A DNA stretch of 64,000 nucleotides, taken from Ziziphus jujuba (Eukaryota; Streptophyta; Magnoliopsida; Rosales; Rhamnaceae). Position numbers and translations under genes: made by a program. The stretch lies in NCBI RefSeq assembly GCF_031755915.1, contig NC_083387.1:22570501-22634500 (forward strand), written 5' to 3'. Shown here piece after piece: positions 61,701 to 64,000 of this stretch. The notes below the pieces were generated by a model that saw nothing but the letters and a program-made list of their open reading frames with translations, was not told the origin of the DNA and did not search any database. Numbering within the stretch: position 1 is the first letter of the stretch; every line of letters begins with the position of its first letter.

Positions 61701-62780
61701 TGGTATAAGAAGTTTGACTCGTTTATGGTGAGTCAAGGCTATAAAAGGACTGCAGCAGACCAGTGTGTTTATATTAAAAAATTTTCAGGTGGAAACTTCA
61801 TTGCACTTTTGCTATATGTGGACGACATGTTGATCGTTGGACAAGATGTAATGAAGATTAGTAAGCTGAAGAAAGAATTGTCTAAGTCTTTTGATATGAA
61901 AGACTTAGGACCAGCTCAACAAATTTTGGGAATGCAAATAATCCGAGACAGGAAGAATAGAAGGTTATGGCTATCTCAAGAGAAGTATGTTGAACGGGTG
62001 ATAAAGAGATTCAACATGGATAAAGCCAAACCGGTCAGCATTCCACTTGCAAATCATTTCAAGTTGAGTAAGAGATTGTGCCCCTCATCCAAAGAAGAGA
62101 TAGAGGAGATGGTTTTAGTACCATATTCTTCAGCGGTAGGAAGTCTGATGTATGCAATGGTGTGTACCAGACCAGACATTGCTCATGCAGTAGGTGTTGT
62201 GAGCAGATTTCTTTCAAATCCTGGAAAGAAACACTGGGAAGCAGTCAAATGGATTCTCAGGTATCTTAAAGGTACATCGAAGCTGTGCTTGTGCTACGGG
62301 GGAGGTGACCCAATCTTAGAAGGCTATACAGATGCAGATATGGCCGGAGACCCTGATAATAGAAAGTCTACATCAGGTTATCTCTACACTTTTGCAGGGG
62401 GAGCTGTGTCATGGCAGTCAAGATTGCAGAAGTGTGTTGCTTTATCCACTACTGAAGCAGAGTACATTGCCGCAGCGGAAGCGGGTAAGGAAATGTTGTG
62501 GTTAAAGCGTTTTCTCACAGAATTGGGCATCAAGCAAGAAGACTACAAGATACATTGTGATAACCAAAGTGCCATGGATTTGAGCAAAAACTCAATGTAT
62601 CATTCCCGTACAAAGCACATTGACATTCGCTATCATTGGATACGCGAAGTAATAGGTCAACAGTTGCTGAAACTGTTGAAGATTCACACAAAAGAGAATC
62701 CAGCAGATATGCTAACAAAAGTTGTTGCTCAAGAGAAGCTGAAGCTATGCAGAGACATAGCTGGAATAGATGGCAGATGA
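58764..62780 (+). CDS. Copia element D Gag-Pol polyprotein, intact
   Basis: One uninterrupted frame of 1338 residues, close to tobacco Tnt1 in length and sequence. Domains: gag (about 10-200; LTATNYTLWRPRMEDLL, a UBN2-type fold); an Arg/Gly-rich stretch; a CCHC knuckle CYHCGLEGHMKKNC at 236-249; protease WVVDTAASYHVTP with D300; and a pre-integrase block LWHQRLGHMSEKGL with CNHCLFGKQH. Integrase follows with D (VHSDVCGP), D (RSDNGGEY) and E (NGIAERMNRT), then RT with LLYVDDMLIVG and RNase H with YTDADMAGD, STTEAEYIA and HCDNQSAMDL. It ends LTKVVAQEKLKLCRDIAGIDGR. VDTAAS instead of the more common DSGA is shared with Tnt1-type elements. The second ATG (two codons on) could also be used. No stop or frameshift is visible. 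Confidence 0.96.
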   Translation: MSMEESSSGAMVKLTATNYTLWRPRMEDLLNCKDLFDPIEAKGENPDPSKVAEWKKLNKKTIGQIRQWIDHSVFHHVAKETDAYALWTKLEDMHQAKTARNKALLLKRLVHLTLQSGTSVAEHTSEFQSLVNQLSAVDYQLGDEDQALLLLSSLPDSWETLVVSLSNSAPNGKLTMAMVKDALFNEEARRKDIGMDQSHALVTERGRQQRGGRDRGRGRSKSRGRSTDGRKSSYKCYHCGLEGHMKKNCRKLLREQRLQGNQPKKDGETLVTCTGEVALCSTEEETCLHISTQDVEWVVDTAASYHVTPHRDFFKTYKAGDFGTVKMGNSSFAKIMGTGDIQIKTNVGCTITLKDVRHVPDLRLNLLSGAALDKQGYDNYFSKGTWKMTKGAIVVARGHICGTLYKTHVKICADSLNIAEGEASQNLWHQRLGHMSEKGLSTLARKKLITVCKDAALDPCNHCLFGKQHRVSFSSSASRKSELLSLVHSDVCGPMEVESLGGNKYFLTFIDDASRKVWVYFLKTKDQVLDYFKLFHTMVERETGKKLKCLRSDNGGEYTSKEFDAYCRRHGIRHEKTVPRTPQHNGIAERMNRTIMEKVRSMLSMAKLPKPFWGEAVRAARYLINRSPSVPLNFEIPEKVWSGKIPSYSHLRVFGCIAYVHVSKELRQKLDARSTPCIFIGYGDEEFGYRLWDPKTKKVIRSRDVVFHENQKMEDIAKPRMSPNCSSSAENFCPNPAPAQIATEDNEVHEDIPEADQEEEGDNEQGETQSSQAAAGPSQRSDDGTPPETSGLQVRRSERGRIPSKRFPESEYILLTEEGEPESFQEAVSHQEKEKWLQAMQDEMESLQKNHTYELVKLPTGKKALKNKWVFKLKKDGSGKVVKHKARLVVKGFLQKKGIDFDEIFSPVVKMTSIRVIFGLVASLNLELEQMDVKTAFLHGDLHEEIYMEQPEGFEVSGKENLVCKLKKSLYGLKQAPRQWYKKFDSFMVSQGYKRTAADQCVYIKKFSGGNFIALLLYVDDMLIVGQDVMKISKLKKELSKSFDMKDLGPAQQILGMQIIRDRKNRRLWLSQEKYVERVIKRFNMDKAKPVSIPLANHFKLSKRLCPSSKEEIEEMVLVPYSSAVGSLMYAMVCTRPDIAHAVGVVSRFLSNPGKKHWEAVKWILRYLKGTSKLCLCYGGGDPILEGYTDADMAGDPDNRKSTSGYLYTFAGGAVSWQSRLQKCVALSTTEAEYIAAAEAGKEMLWLKRFLTELGIKQEDYKIHCDNQSAMDLSKNSMYHSRTKHIDIRYHWIREVIGQQLLKLLKIHTKENPADMLTKVVAQEKLKLCRDIAGIDGR

Positions 62781-62799
62781 CCATCAGTTTTAAATGCGG

Positions 62800-62814
62800 C
62801 TGGAGGGGGAGAAT
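62800..62814 (+). other. Polypurine tract of element D
   Basis: CTGGAGGGGGAGAAT lies directly before the 3' LTR start, the expected plus-strand primer site. Confidence 0.85.
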
Positions 62815-63260
62815 TGTGAAGTCCAGCCGCACCAACCACACCAACCTCACCAACCACAGCCACACCAACCACAGCCACCATTGTTGACAGCCACCATTGT
62901 TGACACCATTGCTGCACCGATCAACAATTGTGGGCTAAGATGTTGAAAAGTGTGGCCTTGTAAGCCTATAAATAGGCTCCTTACCTTTGCATGAAAACCA
63001 AGCCAAGAGAGCAATCTCAAGCCTCCCAAGTGAGGAGAATTGAGAGAAAACTCCAAGAGTGAGAGTTGTTTAAGTTCCAGAGAGAACTTGAGAGAAGAGT
63101 GAGCAATTCCAGAGAGAATTGGAGAGTGCAGAGAGAGGTTCCACGAGAGAATCCTCCATGAGAGAAGTTTTTATTTTTGTATTCTATTTTTAAGAGATTA
63201 ATAGAATTCTTTTATTTTCTTCTCATATTTCTTCTCTAAAGTGGTCAGAGAACCACAGCA
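62815..63260 (+). repeat. 3' LTR of element D
   Basis: 446 bp, from TGTGAAGTCC to GAACCACAGCA, with an uninterrupted U3, a TATA box at 62967 and the GAGAG-rich transcribed part. It is followed by the TSD AAACA at 63261-63265. Confidence 0.95.
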
Positions 63261-64000
63261 AAACATTGGACGAATCAGTTTCTGCGTTGGAGGACAATGA
63301 AAAAGCAGGTGTGAGGAGATGCAGTAAATGATTCAAAATTATCTGCAGGAGATATAGTTGCTGTTTCAAGAACAAAACTGTCAGCTGATGGAGTGTCTAC
63401 ATAAGATAGATTTTGGTAAGGAAGAAATTCCTGCACTAAGAGTACTAGAAGGTGATAGATCTGTTTAAATGATATTGTCAGAAGATAAGATGTTTGTGCA
63501 TGAGTTATTAGTGCAACAATAAAAAACAGATGGCATAGTAGTAGTAGAAGATACATACTTATTTGGAGAGTTGGAAGAATGCATGGAATGAGATCTTGTC
63601 CAATCACAAATATCTGGAAATTCCGTGAGTTCTAAGTTGTGATGATCACTTGAAGATTTTTAAGAGACATATGGAAGGAACTCTTCATCAAAGACAACAT
63701 GATGAGATATATATACTCCGTTAGTAGGAGGATGAAGACATCTATATCCTTTGTGGAGAGGACTATATCCGATAAACACACATGGAAATGTTTTCTTTTG
63801 AAATTTATTATGATTTTGATGTCTAAGAGATGGAAAACACCTGCATCCAAACACCTGCAATCTTTTGTAATCGGGATGAGTTTGAAAAAGTTTGAAATAT
63901 GGTGTATCATTTCCTATTGATGAGGAAGGCAACCTGTTGATAAGAAAAACTGTAGTAGAAAAAGCATCAACCCAATATTTTAAAGAGAGATTAGCATGAA
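63261..64000 (-). pseudogene. Copia element C: integrase C-terminus and linker, broken; runs off the right edge
   Basis: The minus strand reads LPSSSIGNDTPYFKLFQTHP-like sequence, then RLQVFGCRCFPSLR, FQKKTFPCVFIGYSPLHKGYRC and VYISHHVVFDEEFLPY. These are the conserved end of a copia integrase (LRVFGC.C.P.LRPY, FIGYS..HKGY.CL, VY.SRHV.FDE..FP). A Ser/Pro linker (63275-63607) follows toward the RT at 46681. It is continuous with 45125-46781 once element D is removed. Confidence 0.88.

Larger units (their letters stand above)
46782..63260 (+). mobile_element. Copia element D (Tnt1-like), split by gypsy element E
   Basis: This is a full-length Ty1/copia element on the plus strand: 5' LTR (46782-46824 plus 57663-58070), PBS, leader, one polyprotein frame, PPT and 3' LTR. 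Without E it is about 5.6 kb. The reconstructed 5' LTR is 446 bp like the 3' LTR. I see two substitutions between them (A/G near 58004 versus 63194, and A/G near the end). TSD AAACA. It lies in the old copia C. All coding motifs are intact, but the U3 of its 5' LTR is interrupted by 10.8 kb. Confidence 0.93.

Noticed and set aside
1..64000. CRISPR arrays, bacterial-type operons, riboswitches, rRNA
   Set aside because: I looked for evenly spaced identical short repeats and conserved rRNA words and saw none. The sequence is plant nuclear DNA.

Overview
This window is nuclear DNA from a flowering plant, most likely a eudicot. The evidence is AT-rich intergenic DNA with many (TA)n runs, genes split by GT-AG introns, plant-type aquaporin and photorespiratory genes, and Ty1/copia and Ty3/gypsy LTR retrotransposons. 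I could not fix the species. All gene models were assembled by eye from splice signals, reading frame and recognised family sequence. They are not supported by transcripts.

Layout. Positions 1-5643 are old minus-strand copia DNA. A decayed element B (5' LTR 5452-5643; broken gag, protease, integrase and RT down to 2303) is interrupted inside its RT by a second copia element A (5' LTR 1868-2302, PBS, a long leader packed with G-boxes, broken gag running off the left edge). Positions 8055-10335 (+) hold SYF2, a spliceosome-associated factor. Positions 13990-15235 (-) hold a PIP2-type plasma-membrane aquaporin. Positions 15.3-25.4 kb are AT-rich with no gene I can support. Positions 25476-31598 (-) hold a 13-exon multi-pass membrane protein of the heparan-alpha-glucosaminide N-acetyltransferase-like family. 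Divergent from it, 32873-35246 (+) encodes an unrecognised 719-residue protein with N-terminal membrane segments, a repeated coiled coil and a polyglutamine tract, preceded by a likely spliced uORF. Positions 36809-40102 (-) hold hydroxypyruvate reductase HPR1. Its last intron, if kept, replaces the peroxisomal SKL ending by a different tail.

The right third (45.1-64.0 kb) is a three-level retrotransposon nest. An old, stop-ridden minus-strand copia (C) was split by an apparently intact Tnt1-like copia (D, 46782-63260, TSD AAACA, one 1338-codon polyprotein). The 5' LTR of D was then split by an apparently intact chromodomain gypsy element (E, 46825-57662, minus strand, TSD ACCAC, one 1524-codon polyprotein, about 3.04-kb LTRs). 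LTR comparison agrees with the nesting order: two substitutions between the D LTRs, and only a 7-bp indel seen between the E LTRs.

The host genes are ordinary single-copy-looking housekeeping or transport genes and do not form a cluster. The most interesting items are the HPR1 dual-targeting splice switch, the G-box/ACGT arrays in two copia leaders, the unrecognised coiled-coil membrane gene with its uORF, and the young nested elements.
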